A stretch of DNA of 64,000 nt, from the NCBI GenBank assembly GCA_030844895.1, contig CM061226.1, forward strand, positions 103,502,687 to 103,566,686, read 5' to 3'. Positions 34,474 to 44,287 of this stretch are shown one piece after another. The position numbers were made by a program, and so were the translations under genes. The notes beneath the pieces are model-generated. The model searched no databases, was not told the origin of the DNA, and saw nothing but the letters and a program-made list of their open reading frames with translations. The stretch is from Ambrosia x helenae (Eukaryota; Streptophyta; Magnoliopsida; Asterales; Asteraceae). Position 1 is the stretch's first letter, and the number at the start of each line of letters is the position of its first letter.

Positions 34474-34882
34474 TTGTTTTTAAAAAGTGATAGGCACACA
34501 AAAGCGACGAGGTCTAAGCGCGAGGCGCCAAGCGCAAAAGCGGTGGGCTTTTCGTACCCGAGGCGCGCAGTAATTGTATACTTTTTTTTATATATCCCTT
34601 AGGTTTTTAGCTTCCTTTACCCAAGATATAGCTACAAATAAGGTTTTTATATGATTTTACTTATATATACAAGCCGAAAAAACCCAAGGTACAACATGTT
34701 TGTTCATAAAAACTCCCAAGGGTACCAGAGGCACGCGCCTCCGGGCCAAAAATACCAAAAGAAATAAAAAATAAAAAAATGCGCCATTTTGCGCTTCCTG
34801 GGATTACTCTAGGCGTATGTACATAGCAAGGCAGTGAGCCTTGATGCGCCTCGCGTCTGAGGCGCGCTTTTTTAAAACAAAG
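34474..34882. mobile_element. Second GCGC-type MITE, in GPX intron 1
   Basis: The same family as 32491-32874: it shares AAAAGCGACGAGGTCTAA and ends in GGCGCGCTTTTTTAAAAC. The target duplication could not be resolved. Confidence 0.7.
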
Positions 34883-35814
34883 AGACAAACAAATATAAAC
34901 AAACGTAAATAAACAGATATAAGTGAACGAACAAAACATGTGTTTCATGTTCGTTTGTTTAATTAAATGAACATAAAAGTTTATTCATGTTCGTTCGTTT
35001 AACAAACTTCCCGCCGAACAAGTTCATAAAAGTTAGGTTCGTTTACGGGTCTAACTACTAGATAACCCCAAGTTGAAAACTTTAATAAAGATGGAAGTAG
35101 TTGGAAGTGTCTTGGACATTACAAAACGAAAGTTACATTTTTTATAGTTTAGAGGAAATGGGCTCAATCATGTTCAATAGATGAATCTTGAAACTTGTCA
35201 AGAAAGCCCCACCAACATGTGCAATTAGCCAAACAACAAATGGAATCATATATGAACAATCAAACAGAGATGAATAAAAGTACCTTAACAGTAAAATCAT
35301 AAATAGTCTTTCCAGTAGCAGCTCTAGCAAAAACCCCAAACTCAGATCGAGAATCAGACGAAAGCCCAGAAAAGATTCCAGCTTTTAGAGCAAACCCATG
35401 TTGGAAAAGCTCTGAACTTGATGACCCTAATAAAGATTTGATAGAAGAAGAAGAAGAATTAACAGAGAGAGAAGAAGGGAAGTGGGTTTGGTTGGATTTA
35501 GAGAAATTGAAGAATGGGAAGTAAGGTTAAAGGAACAAGGCATGGACGCCATTGTTGTTGATGAGTGGATAAAAGAGGAAATGATGGTGAAGGTGCATTG
35601 CATACGATCTGAAGAGGGGTCGGATACAGGATGACCATACGGAATGAAAGGTGGTGAAGATGACACATTATGAACATTGACTTGACCCTCATATAATACC
35701 TAGAATTGTAGTTTCCAATACTTTAAGATTTTCCTTTTTATATTTTACATTTTTTTCGCCTGGAAATGAATATACGTGGTTGTCGCACACCTAAGCGAAT
35801 GGGTATGCAACAAA

Positions 35815-36363
35815 TAGGGCTGCAAACGAACTAAACTTTTAGCGAATAGTTCATGAACCGTTCGGCGGGAAGTTCGTTTGTGTTCGTTCGTTTAATGAAT
35901 GAACGAACACAAACAAAAATTTATGTCCGTTTAGTTAAACGAACGAACATGAACAGAGGCCATGTTCGTTCGGTAACGTGTTTTGTTTATGTTCGATGGT
36001 TTAATAAGGTGTTTAATTTTTATAATTTGTCTTGATATTCTTTTACTATTATTTATTTTACCCAAATTAATAAATACACTATTTATATGAGGTAAATATA
36101 TGTATGTGAATTAGATTTTATAAGAAAGTTAATATATGTCTGTTTGTGTTTGTTTTCGTTCATGAACACTTTTTTGTGTTCGTGTGCGTTCATGAACAAA
36201 TTTAACAAACGAACACGGACATGAGTGATTTCTTAACAAACGAACACGAACATAAAATCTCGTTTGGTAAGTGTTCATGAACTGTTCGTGAACACATATT
36301 TTCCTTAGCAAACGAACACGAACAAGACCTTGTTTGTGCTCGTTCGGTTCGTTTGCAGCCGTA
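35815..36363. mobile_element. hAT-type MITE upstream of GPX
   Basis: Ends TAGGGCTGCAAACGAAC / GTTCGTTTGCAGCCGTA are inverted repeats with GTTCGTT-rich arms. Flanks GCAACAAA / GCAACAAT form an 8-bp duplication with one change. It lies about 260 bp upstream of the GPX ATG. Confidence 0.8.
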
Positions 36364-36371
36364 GCAACAAT

Positions 36372-36955
36372 CACATATTGGTTTTTCACATCTAAGCTTT
36401 GGTATGCAATAGCCTCATGTTCACTTTCTCCTTCTTTCGCTACCAAGTGGGTAAATATCACATTGGTCTAATCCCAAACAAACCACTCTGCCCACCCACA
36501 TTTTTTCATGGTCATGATAGCCATCATATGATCGTGAAGTTTTTCATCGTGAAAAAAGAGAGGCAAACTATTCCAAGTATTAAGAGTGAGCATATGTGAC
36601 AATGATATGATTACTCCTTAAGGTCACTAGAGATATGTATATAATGTAGAAGTAACCTATCAATTGTGGTGACATGACATACGATCCCCTTTCATACCAC
36701 ATTATGTTGCGTTGTTGTTTATAATCGGTTAAGTTGTTATTTGTTAGCCCAAATTGTTGAGGACAATTGATCTTGGTGCAATGATATATAGTTATCCTTT
36801 TAAATATTTAAGACATCCGCTTTGAACCAATGTTGTATCAAATGAACCTAACCAGCGACCGCCATTTGTGTTTCCAAACCTAAACCTGGTTCGTACAATC
36901 GTTCGAGATTCGAAACAATTGGGATATTACCACTTCATCTATAATCTATAATACA
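36372..36955. other. Spacer, nothing recognised
   Basis: No gene or TE boundary can be supported here. Confidence 0.45.
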
Positions 36956-37157
36956 TTATAAAGGAGGAGTGATGGCCAACATGGTCATTTTCACCTCCGT
37001 ACAACTTAAGAAGCAAGATGTACAACATATTTAAGCAAGAAGTTTAAGGGTATAATAGGCATAGTTGTGACAATTAAGACACTTGGAAGGGCAATGTAGA
37101 CATTTCACCCACCCTCTCCTTTACAATATCTGAACACTTTTACAATACTACCCTCCT
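36956..37157 (+). repeat. Direct repeat, left copy (~200 bp)
   Basis: It starts TTATAAAGGAGGAGTGATG and ends ACAATACTACCCTCCT. A diverged copy in the same orientation is at 37651-37850, about 490 bp further on. No TG...CA termini were seen, so it is not obviously an LTR pair. Confidence 0.75.
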
Positions 37158-37650
37158 ATTCCAACATTGCCCTTATGGATGCATATCGACTGAAAAACGT
37201 ATACCTGTTCAATTTCTTCATCAATGCCAGAATTTGAATGTGAACTGCCCCTTCCTTAATAATAGCCTATTTCTTCTTTCAATGATCGACGTCTCCTCGT
37301 GGATCTCACCTCTCTCTCTCTCTCTACAATGACATGAACCCTAATCTCAACAAACTATCATAGGTATGATTTTCGATTTTGGTTTTGAAATTAAAGGGTA
37401 ATTAATTGAACTTGTGGGCAGAGGTCTACTGCAGATGAGAGTAGTCAACAGGAAAATGGATTCATGTTGATCTTGTATATGCAAAATCATTGATGGTGAA
37501 CACCGTGGCTCCGCTTTTATATCTTTCACTTTTATTTATTTTTAAATAATTTTGTTTCCATTCCACTCTAGAATCGACAATCCTGCCATTGCCATTTTAA
37601 AATCATTGTTTCATCGGTCCATGTCCCCATTTGCAGGTTTGATTACTACT

Positions 37651-37850
37651 TTATAAAGGAGGAGTGATGTATCATTTAGTAATTTGCATTTCCGTACAAC
37701 ATAAGATGCAACATGCACAACATATTAAAGCATGAAATTCAAGGGTATTATGGGATAGTTGTGACAATTAAGACACTTAAAGGGGTAATGTAGACATTTT
37801 ACCCACCTCATGCTTTACAATATCAAAACACTTTTACAATACTACCCTCC
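37651..37850 (+). repeat. Direct repeat, right copy (~200 bp)
   Basis: Pairs with 36956-37157; both contain GTTGTGACAATTAAGACACTT and ACACTTTTACAATACTACCC. The intervening segment holds no recognisable coding sequence. Confidence 0.75.
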
Positions 37851-38129
37851 TTCTTCCATCCCTACCCTCACAAACATCCTTTGCCTTATGGTTTTCCTTC
37901 TTCATTATCAATGTTACCCATGAATGTTTCATTCAAGAAGATGTTGGAAATTACAAAAATTTAATAATATGATGAATGGTATTTAATTGCTTTTAGTGAA
38001 ATTATTAAGGAGACTTTTTAGTAGAGTTCTTTATTTAGCATCCACGATACTCTCAAAACTAAATAAACTGTCACCACAATCTATATAGCCATGTGAGATT
38101 ATGCTTATCAACTTGTGTTACAAGCATAG

Positions 38130-38212
38130 ATGTTAAAGGCGCAAGGCGCACTCAAGGCACCGATGGTGAGCCTTGGGCCTTATTGCAAGGCGCTTAAAAA
38201 GCAAGAGCTTTT
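38130..38212. repeat. Partial GCGC-type MITE
   Basis: GGCGCAAGGCGCACTCAAGG and GCGCTTAAAAAGC resemble the inner parts of the elements at 32491 and 34474. The termini are incomplete. Confidence 0.5.
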
Positions 38213-38374
38213 TTAAGCCAAACACACGGTATAAAAATACATTTTAGGTATAATTGTTTCCGACTTGTTCAAGCAATTGTTGACCTGAATTCCGTCGTAA
38301 CTTGGCCTGAAAATTGTGCTTGAGGGCATGAAATTAGGGCTTTTGAATCAGTTGCTTAATATTATCCAGATTCT

Positions 38375-39289
38375 ATCCCAGAATCATCTAATTTCCTACG
38401 CTTTTTTCCATTGAAAACAGCAAGAACGTGTCTCTGTCCAGCAGGCTTAATGGTTGGGATTGGAGGCGGCATCCGGTTACAGTAACTGAACTGCAGCAGC
38501 TCCAGTCGTGTTCTGAGATCGTTTCTGCAGTTGTAGTGGGTCATGGCTATGACTCTTGGGAGTGGACTGATGCAGCGGATAAAACCTTTCTGTCGCTGTG
38601 TGCAGAATTCTGCTGAACCGTAACGCAGTGCCTTTTTACCCGTTCGAATGGGTTAAAGGCGTCCAACGTAAGGTCTGTATTTTTGGCTGTAGGGCGATTC
38701 AGGACAGGTTGCCGACCATGGTGGGTTTGAAGAAGCGTAATATTCTGCACGGATCTCCGTTATGCAAGCTGTGTGGAGACATGAATGAAGACGCGGACCA
38801 TCTATTTACTTCATGTATAGTGGCGTCGAATGTATGGCAAAAGATAAGTTCGTGGGTTGGTATTCCTCCTATGTTCGCGTTTACTGTCAAAGATCTCTTA
38901 GAACTACATAAACACAAAAATGCGAATATGGCGAAAAGAAATTTGGTGAGAATTTTGGTTTTGACGACATGTTGGATGATATGGAAAGCACGGAATGAGG
39001 CTATATTCAGCGGCAAAAGAGCGAATGCAGCTGGTGTATTTGGTGAAGTCCAGACACAGCATTTACGTGGGTGAAATTTAAAGACAAACAATCCGGGTGG
39101 ACGTGGGAAAATTGGGTTGCGTTTAATAGTCCGGTAACTTGAGTATCTATGTTGTGTATGTCTGTTAGTGGTGATTGTATTGGCGTTGTATGTAGTTTGG
39201 TACTAGCACCTTGCTAGGCTCTACTTTGTACTTAACTTTTGGGTGATGAATTAATTTGAAGTTTGCCTATCAAAAAAAAAAAAAAAAAA
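38375..39289 (+). mobile_element. 5'-truncated L1-type LINE
   Basis: The frames encode a LINE reverse transcriptase C-terminus: WDWRRHPVT and WEWTDAADKTF early, then after a frameshift VCIFGCRAIQDRLPTMVGL, CKLCGDMNEDADHLFTSC and WMIWKARNEAIFSGKRAN. A 3' UTR and an A-tail (39272-39289) follow. Flanks ATCCAGATTCT (38364-38374) and ATTCAGATTCT (39292-39302) look like an 11-bp duplication with one change. Confidence 0.85.
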
Positions 39290-39401
39290 CTATTCAGATT
39301 CTTTTCTTTAAATCTTTCACAAAGGATCAAACAAGATATTAAATAGAGATTAAGGTTACATAAAACGGTAATAAATTATTGTACGATTTTGTTGTTTTAG
39401 G

Positions 39402-39730
39402 CTAACAACAACGCCTTGGTGATATATCCTGGTATGGTATATTCACAACTGCATAAACATATCTCCTGGGCGGAATATCCATATGTAATTGATGATGGTG
39501 GAGGTTTGTCTTCTCCCTGCTATGTTATTGGAATTATATTTTCCACCTATTTTTTTTTGAGTCATTTTTCATGTTATTTCGATGGTTAGTTATGTAATCA
39601 GGAACTTTTGCACATAACAAATGGAGTTGAGCTTACTGTTGGGAAAGCTAATAAAGGTGAACTTTGTGATGAGATTGGTGATCTCTGTTATAGACAACAA
39701 CTCTTTACAGTTCGCACTAAATGGTTAAGA
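39402..39730 (+). other. Possible orphan exons
   Basis: Two exon-like segments have acceptor/donor-like borders: 39402 to about 39503 (reads ALVIYPGMVYSQLHKHISW, then YPYVIDDGG) and about 39610-39740 (reads ELLHITNGVELTVGKANKGE and CDEIGDLCYRQQ). I do not recognise the family. They lie between a LINE and a Helitron terminus, so they may be a captured gene fragment. Confidence 0.35.
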
Positions 39731-39984
39731 CAGATCCTATGTTGAACCGCACAACATTTTTTAACATAATTCAAGCCAATGTTGGTGATGGGACTATTAT
39801 CATGAACTAGCTACCTCCTCAAGGTTTGTAATTTGTACACATCTATTATAATTAAATAATCAACATAAATATATATAGGAGAATGCTTACTTTTTCTTGG
39901 TTAATGGAACACCATTTGAAAGAAAGAAATGATCCAATTAAGGAGGGAGTTTTAAAGGAAACATAGCATATGCTGGCGCGACTT

Positions 39985-40160
39985 GCCCTTGAGTTTATGC
40001 TTTGCCACACTAAGACTACACGGTGTGGGAGCGTGGAATGGCAGGGTGAAGCCGTCCCACGCCACCCGACACCACCCCTTACCTGACGTTTCCATGGTGT
40101 GGAGCAATGGGGTAGAGATTCCCACAAGCGTGGGGTTATTCTTTGTGGTGACGTGACGAT
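39985..40160. repeat. Harbinger-like GC-rich repeat patch
   Basis: Contains GACTACACGGTGTGGGAGCG and GCGTGGGGTTATTC, related to 30490-30630. No termini resolved. Confidence 0.35.
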
Positions 40161-40535
40161 AAGCAATTCGTAGATGGTAACCTATCCATTGGCAAGCATC
40201 ATCCCTCCTCCAGCCACCACCACCACCCCTTTGATTTTTGGGCCTTGGAGAGGGAATTCCTCCCTCCTCCACATGTCAATCCATGCCCCTTTCACCTCTA
40301 TGACCACACCGTTTAGTCATAGCGGTGTATAAATTGTTAGAACGAGGTCTTGATGCTAACAAGTCCGACAAGATGGAAGCACAACACTGGTTTGTTGATT
40401 ATAATAAACTAAAAGAAAAAGGTTTCATATAGTCTCTATTTATCCCAATGCATATATATGTCTCGTTTTGTTTTGTTTGAACCTGGAATGGGTAGTGGTT
40501 TGTAATGGAGATCATAATTGATTCTGATATTAGTT

Positions 40536-40571
40536 AAGACACCCGCTGCAACGCACGGGCATTACCACTAG
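40536..40571 (+). mobile_element. Helitron 3' terminus
   Basis: A CCCG...CGGG hairpin around CTGCAACGCA is followed by ATTACCACTAG and host T. The body would extend to lower coordinates. Confidence 0.6.
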
Positions 40572-40785
40572 TTTAATATAATAATAATAAAAAAATCATA
40601 GATCACCTAAATTAACCAACTATAGAATTTGGTTCGTTTTTAGCAGGCTAGAGTTTGCCGTCCAGAAAGGGGTGGCGGCGCAGCTTGTTGCCCGCCTGCC
40701 GGCTATCTTGATAGAATTTTTCGCACTATGATATGAAAATAAAAAAATTCCTAAAATTTAGTTGGGTATTATATTTTGTTTTATC

Positions 40786-41612
40786 TTTTTTTTTTTTGTA
40801 AGAAAAACTTTCATTCACAAAAGCACAAGCGGTCCTCAAAACAAGGACCCCCCGGGCAACAAACGACTACATCAAATCCAACGGATAATTACACCATAAA
40901 CTCCAATCAACATGTTTAATTCTAGTTCTATGACGAAACCAAAAAAACGAAGTCGCCTTAATATTTTCCATAAGCTCAACCGGTTTTCGGGTTTTGTTTT
41001 TAAAGATTCGCTCATTCCTTTCCATCCATATCAACCACATCGCAGTGAAGAAGATACCTTTGAGAATACTCCTCTTTGTTTTCGCAACCCTTGAGAATCA
41101 ATAATACGCAACACATCCGGAACATCAAAAGCAAAAACGGGCTTAACCGACACCAAACGCTGACCCTGATCCAAATCTCCAGAGAGAACATACACCCGGT
41201 GAATAAGTGCAACGCCGTTTCATGTCCCGTTTGACAAAAAACACATCCAATATCTTGCAACTGTACGCCCTTCTGGCCAGCTCCAAGCGAGTAGGAAGAC
41301 GATCCCGGACAGCTCTCCAAACCATAAGCTTACACTTCAGGGGAGCCCAACCTTTCCAACCGAAACGCGGACCCGAAACTGGAGGCAAATCAGCGTAAAG
41401 GAGCTGTTTAGCTGAACGGACAGAAAACATACCATTATTGTCCGCTTTCCAAGTCCACTCGTCCCTGCCGCCTCTCCATTGAAACGCATAGATATCTTCC
41501 AGAAGATTGAACAGTTCTGAAAGGGCTTCGTGTGATGCCGGATCTTGTCTCCAACCCCATCTAACAGTTTTCAAACCATTTTCAATCTTCAATCGGTCAT
41601 GAACAGAAACCC
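40786..41612 (-). mobile_element. 5'-truncated L1-type LINE
   Basis: Minus-strand A-tail at 40797-40786. Frames encode the reverse transcriptase C-terminus: WTWKADNNGMFSVRSAKQ, KCKLMVWRAVRDRLPTRLEL, then after a frameshift near 41260 VQLQDIGCVFCQTGHETALH and FTGCMFSLEIW. Degenerate after that. Confidence 0.85.
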
Positions 41613-41658
41613 ACTTACTAGATTATATATATATAACAAAAAGCATGGTCGGCTACCA

Positions 41659-42869
41659 TCTATATGTATAGACCCTCAACTTTTTTAAGTTGACATTATC
41701 TACCCCTCAAGTTTACTTTTTGATAAAAGCCAACTTTCTAAGTTGACATAATTGCCCATTTACTTTCTAACTTGACAAAAAAGGCATCCTTACTTTCTAA
41801 CATCTTTTTAACCCGCAAACTTTTGACATGTAACACATTATATCCACAAACTTTTCTATAAACGATATAAATTAACGTTTCGACATATTTTTTTTTCTTT
41901 ACTTTCTAACTTGACAAAAAAAAGACATCGTTACTTTCTAACATCTTTTTTAACCCGTAAACTTTTGACATGTAACACATTATATCCACAAACTTCTTTA
42001 TATACGATATAAATTCATGTTTTAACATATTTTTTTTTCTTTTCTAAAACGAGTCTGGTCAAATATAAAACGTTTCCATTCTTATTGTTACGTATGATAT
42101 CAGTTAGTCTACGATTCTGACGTAAATTTTGTTTGAAAATGAGTCGGATCAAATATAAAACACTTTAATTTGACAGTAAAAATTCGAGTTACTTACGCTT
42201 CTGATAAAATACATAAACAACCCTTTAACTTTAGAAATTGGTATTTACACCCTTGCACTTTTACAAAAACTTTATAAAGCGTCATTTTCACCACCCTTGA
42301 GTTCTAACTTCTCAAATTTACCCACCGTATTTCATTATTTAAGCTAAAGGAAAAACAATTTTTTTCTCACGTTGTTATTATTGTTTATGTGTCGGTATAA
42401 ATTCACGTTTCGACGTAAAAAATAATTTTAAGTACGTTTTTGGTTAGTCTACGTTTGCCATACATGTTGGTATAAATTCATGTTTCAACTTAAACGATAT
42501 AAATACACGTTTCGACATAGATTTTTTTTTTTCTGAAACGAGTCGGGTCAAACATAAAACGTTTTCATTCTTAGTTTTACGTATGATATCGGTTGGTCTA
42601 CGATTCTGACGTAAATTTTGTTCGTAAAGGAATTAGATAAAATATAAAATCTTTTAATTTGATAGTAAAAAATCCGAGTTGCCTACGTTTCTGACTTAAA
42701 CTGTGTTCGGAAACAAACGACTCAGCTCAAATATAATTTTTTTTAATTCAATGGTATAAAATTGAGTTATTGTACATTTTCGTACGTTTTACGCATCACA
42801 TGACGTGTCGCCACCTGAAAACAACTTAGGTGTTTCCGCCGCAACGCGCGGCCTACGGCAAGTATCTAG
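41659..42869 (+). mobile_element. Probable non-autonomous Helitron with internal repeats
   Basis: The 3' end has a hairpin with arms CCGCCGC/GCGCGG, then CTAG and host T (42866-42869). A TCTATATGTATAG next to host A at 41659 is a plausible 5' end. The interior has imperfect repeats: ACATGTAACACATTATATCC occurs twice (about 41826 and 41967), and GTATGATATC...GGTCTACGATTCTGACGTAA-type blocks recur at about 42090 and 42580. Confidence 0.5.
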
Positions 42870-43803
42870 TTCTGTCCTAAAAAGGAAAGAGTAGGTGTAG
42901 AGTAGGTAATTCAACAAAATTGATGGCAATTCAAATATAAATTTGATGGCAAGAATAGTATCCTGTTGATCCACAAGCCCATTAATCAGCCCAAGCCCAA
43001 CAAAATTGGCCTTTGTTGTATTTTCTTTGTTGTATTTTCAATTCATGGTGTGCAAACAATTTAATGTTTTAAACACCCCACAATTTTATATGTTAGCACT
43101 ACACAGCCGTTGACCATTCACCACCATCCCTGCTCACTGAGTCAATTCTCCCCTTTAATCTGTAAGTTTTTTCTGTTTCCATTCGTCTTAAAAGTGTTGC
43201 AGGTTTCAGGGTTCTTATTCTTCATTTAAAACCACAAGAATATTGATCGAAAAACAAACGGTATTTTATTATTTAACAGAGTTTGTTATCTTGATGGCCA
43301 ATAGTAACGAAGTCAACGCAAATGTGCATATGTACTTCCATTGTCTGATCTGTTTTCTTTGCCTCTTTTATCTGTCATGTGATGTGTTGATTGTTTGTGT
43401 TTTGTTTTTATGATCTCATGATTTCAATGTTTTTTTTTTTATCTTTATTATTATTTTCCCATTTAATCATTACAATTTCCCGCTGTAAATCGTGTTTTGA
43501 TTGTCTAATCATTTTACACTGTAATGATTTGATTAACTTTGTGACGAGAATATTTAATGATATGGGAAATATTTCTAACTTTCCGTAAATAGAGTGATGC
43601 CTTTTTTGTAAAAGTTATTCCACTTCACACATGGATGATCCAAATCCAATATCAAATTTTTAATTTTTAATTTTTTACTATATACAAACGGGGTTAAGAT
43701 GAGACGGAACTCTACGTATTAATTGTTTTAAGTTATTTGTTGGTAGTTCCGGTTTTAGTAACCTGTTTTCACCCCACTTGAAAAGTTTCTTGGATCCGGA
43801 GAT
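42870..43803. other. Upstream region of the kinase-PP2 gene
   Basis: AT-rich with no competing coding exon. It probably holds promoter and 5' UTR; the transcription start cannot be placed. Confidence 0.4.
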
Positions 43804-44083
43804 TAGGGATGAGCTCGGGACGGTATCGGTACCAAGTACCAACCGATACCGATCCCGAAAAAACCGATACCAAAAACACCTTAAACCCAATACCGATACC
43901 GAACACATGCGGTACGGTACGGTATCGGTATCGGTATTTTACCTTAAAATACCAATACCATACTGATCCCGTACCGATACCGATAATACCGAAACCGAAC
44001 AACCTCGGTTCGGTATCGGTTCGGTACGGGATCAGGATCGGGACGGGACGGTATTGGTATTCGGCTCTATGTGCTCATCCCTA
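43804..44083. mobile_element. MITE made of GGTATCGGTA repeats
   Basis: Inverted ends TAGGGATGAGC / GCTCATCCCTA, with the interior dominated by GGTATCGGTA and its complement. Flanks CCGGAGAT / CTGCAGAT match at 6 of 8 positions, a possible decayed hAT duplication. It ends 204 bp upstream of the kinase ATG. Confidence 0.65.
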
Positions 44084-44287
44084 CTGCAGATTAAGTCTCA
44101 ATTTGAATAATAAAAAACAAAGTTAAATATTGATAGTTTTTGTCATTTGAAATAAAACAAGCATCCACAAATAGTTTGTTTAAAAAACAAGTAACAGTTG
44201 GAGTTTTACATTTTTTTTATGCAGTTATGTGACCACCACAACAAAGCTGACATACACAAAGGGTTTACTTAATTTGACTGACAAATA

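Larger units (their letters stand above)
32102..35552 (-). pseudogene. GPX: Plastid-type glutathione peroxidase gene with three -1 frameshifts
   Basis: Six exons with correct GT-AG sites: 35552-35284, 34086-34011, 33926-33865, 33657-33540, 33123-32956, 32131-32102. They encode a Ser-rich N-terminus like a chloroplast transit peptide, then the thiol peroxidase core with catalytic Cys in VASQCGLTSSNY, Gln in FPCNQFGFQEPG, Trp in WNFEKFLVDKNGK, and the end KDIKKLVAA. Plant GPX enzymes reduce (lipid) hydroperoxides using thioredoxin. Exons 1, 2 and 4 are each one base short of the length needed to keep frame: near 35510 in the transit peptide, at about 34048 (LS-K-FKG), and at about 33554 (FP-I-F). 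Corrected, the product would be about 241 aa. The residue before the catalytic Cys is Gln where Arg or Lys is usual. Introns carry MITEs. Either a recent pseudogene or clustered sequence errors. Confidence 0.85.

Noticed and set aside
35427..35692. Two overlapping minus ORFs as independent small proteins
   Set aside because: They are out-of-phase readings of the GPX 5' region and exon 1; the missing base there explains why the frame does not continue.
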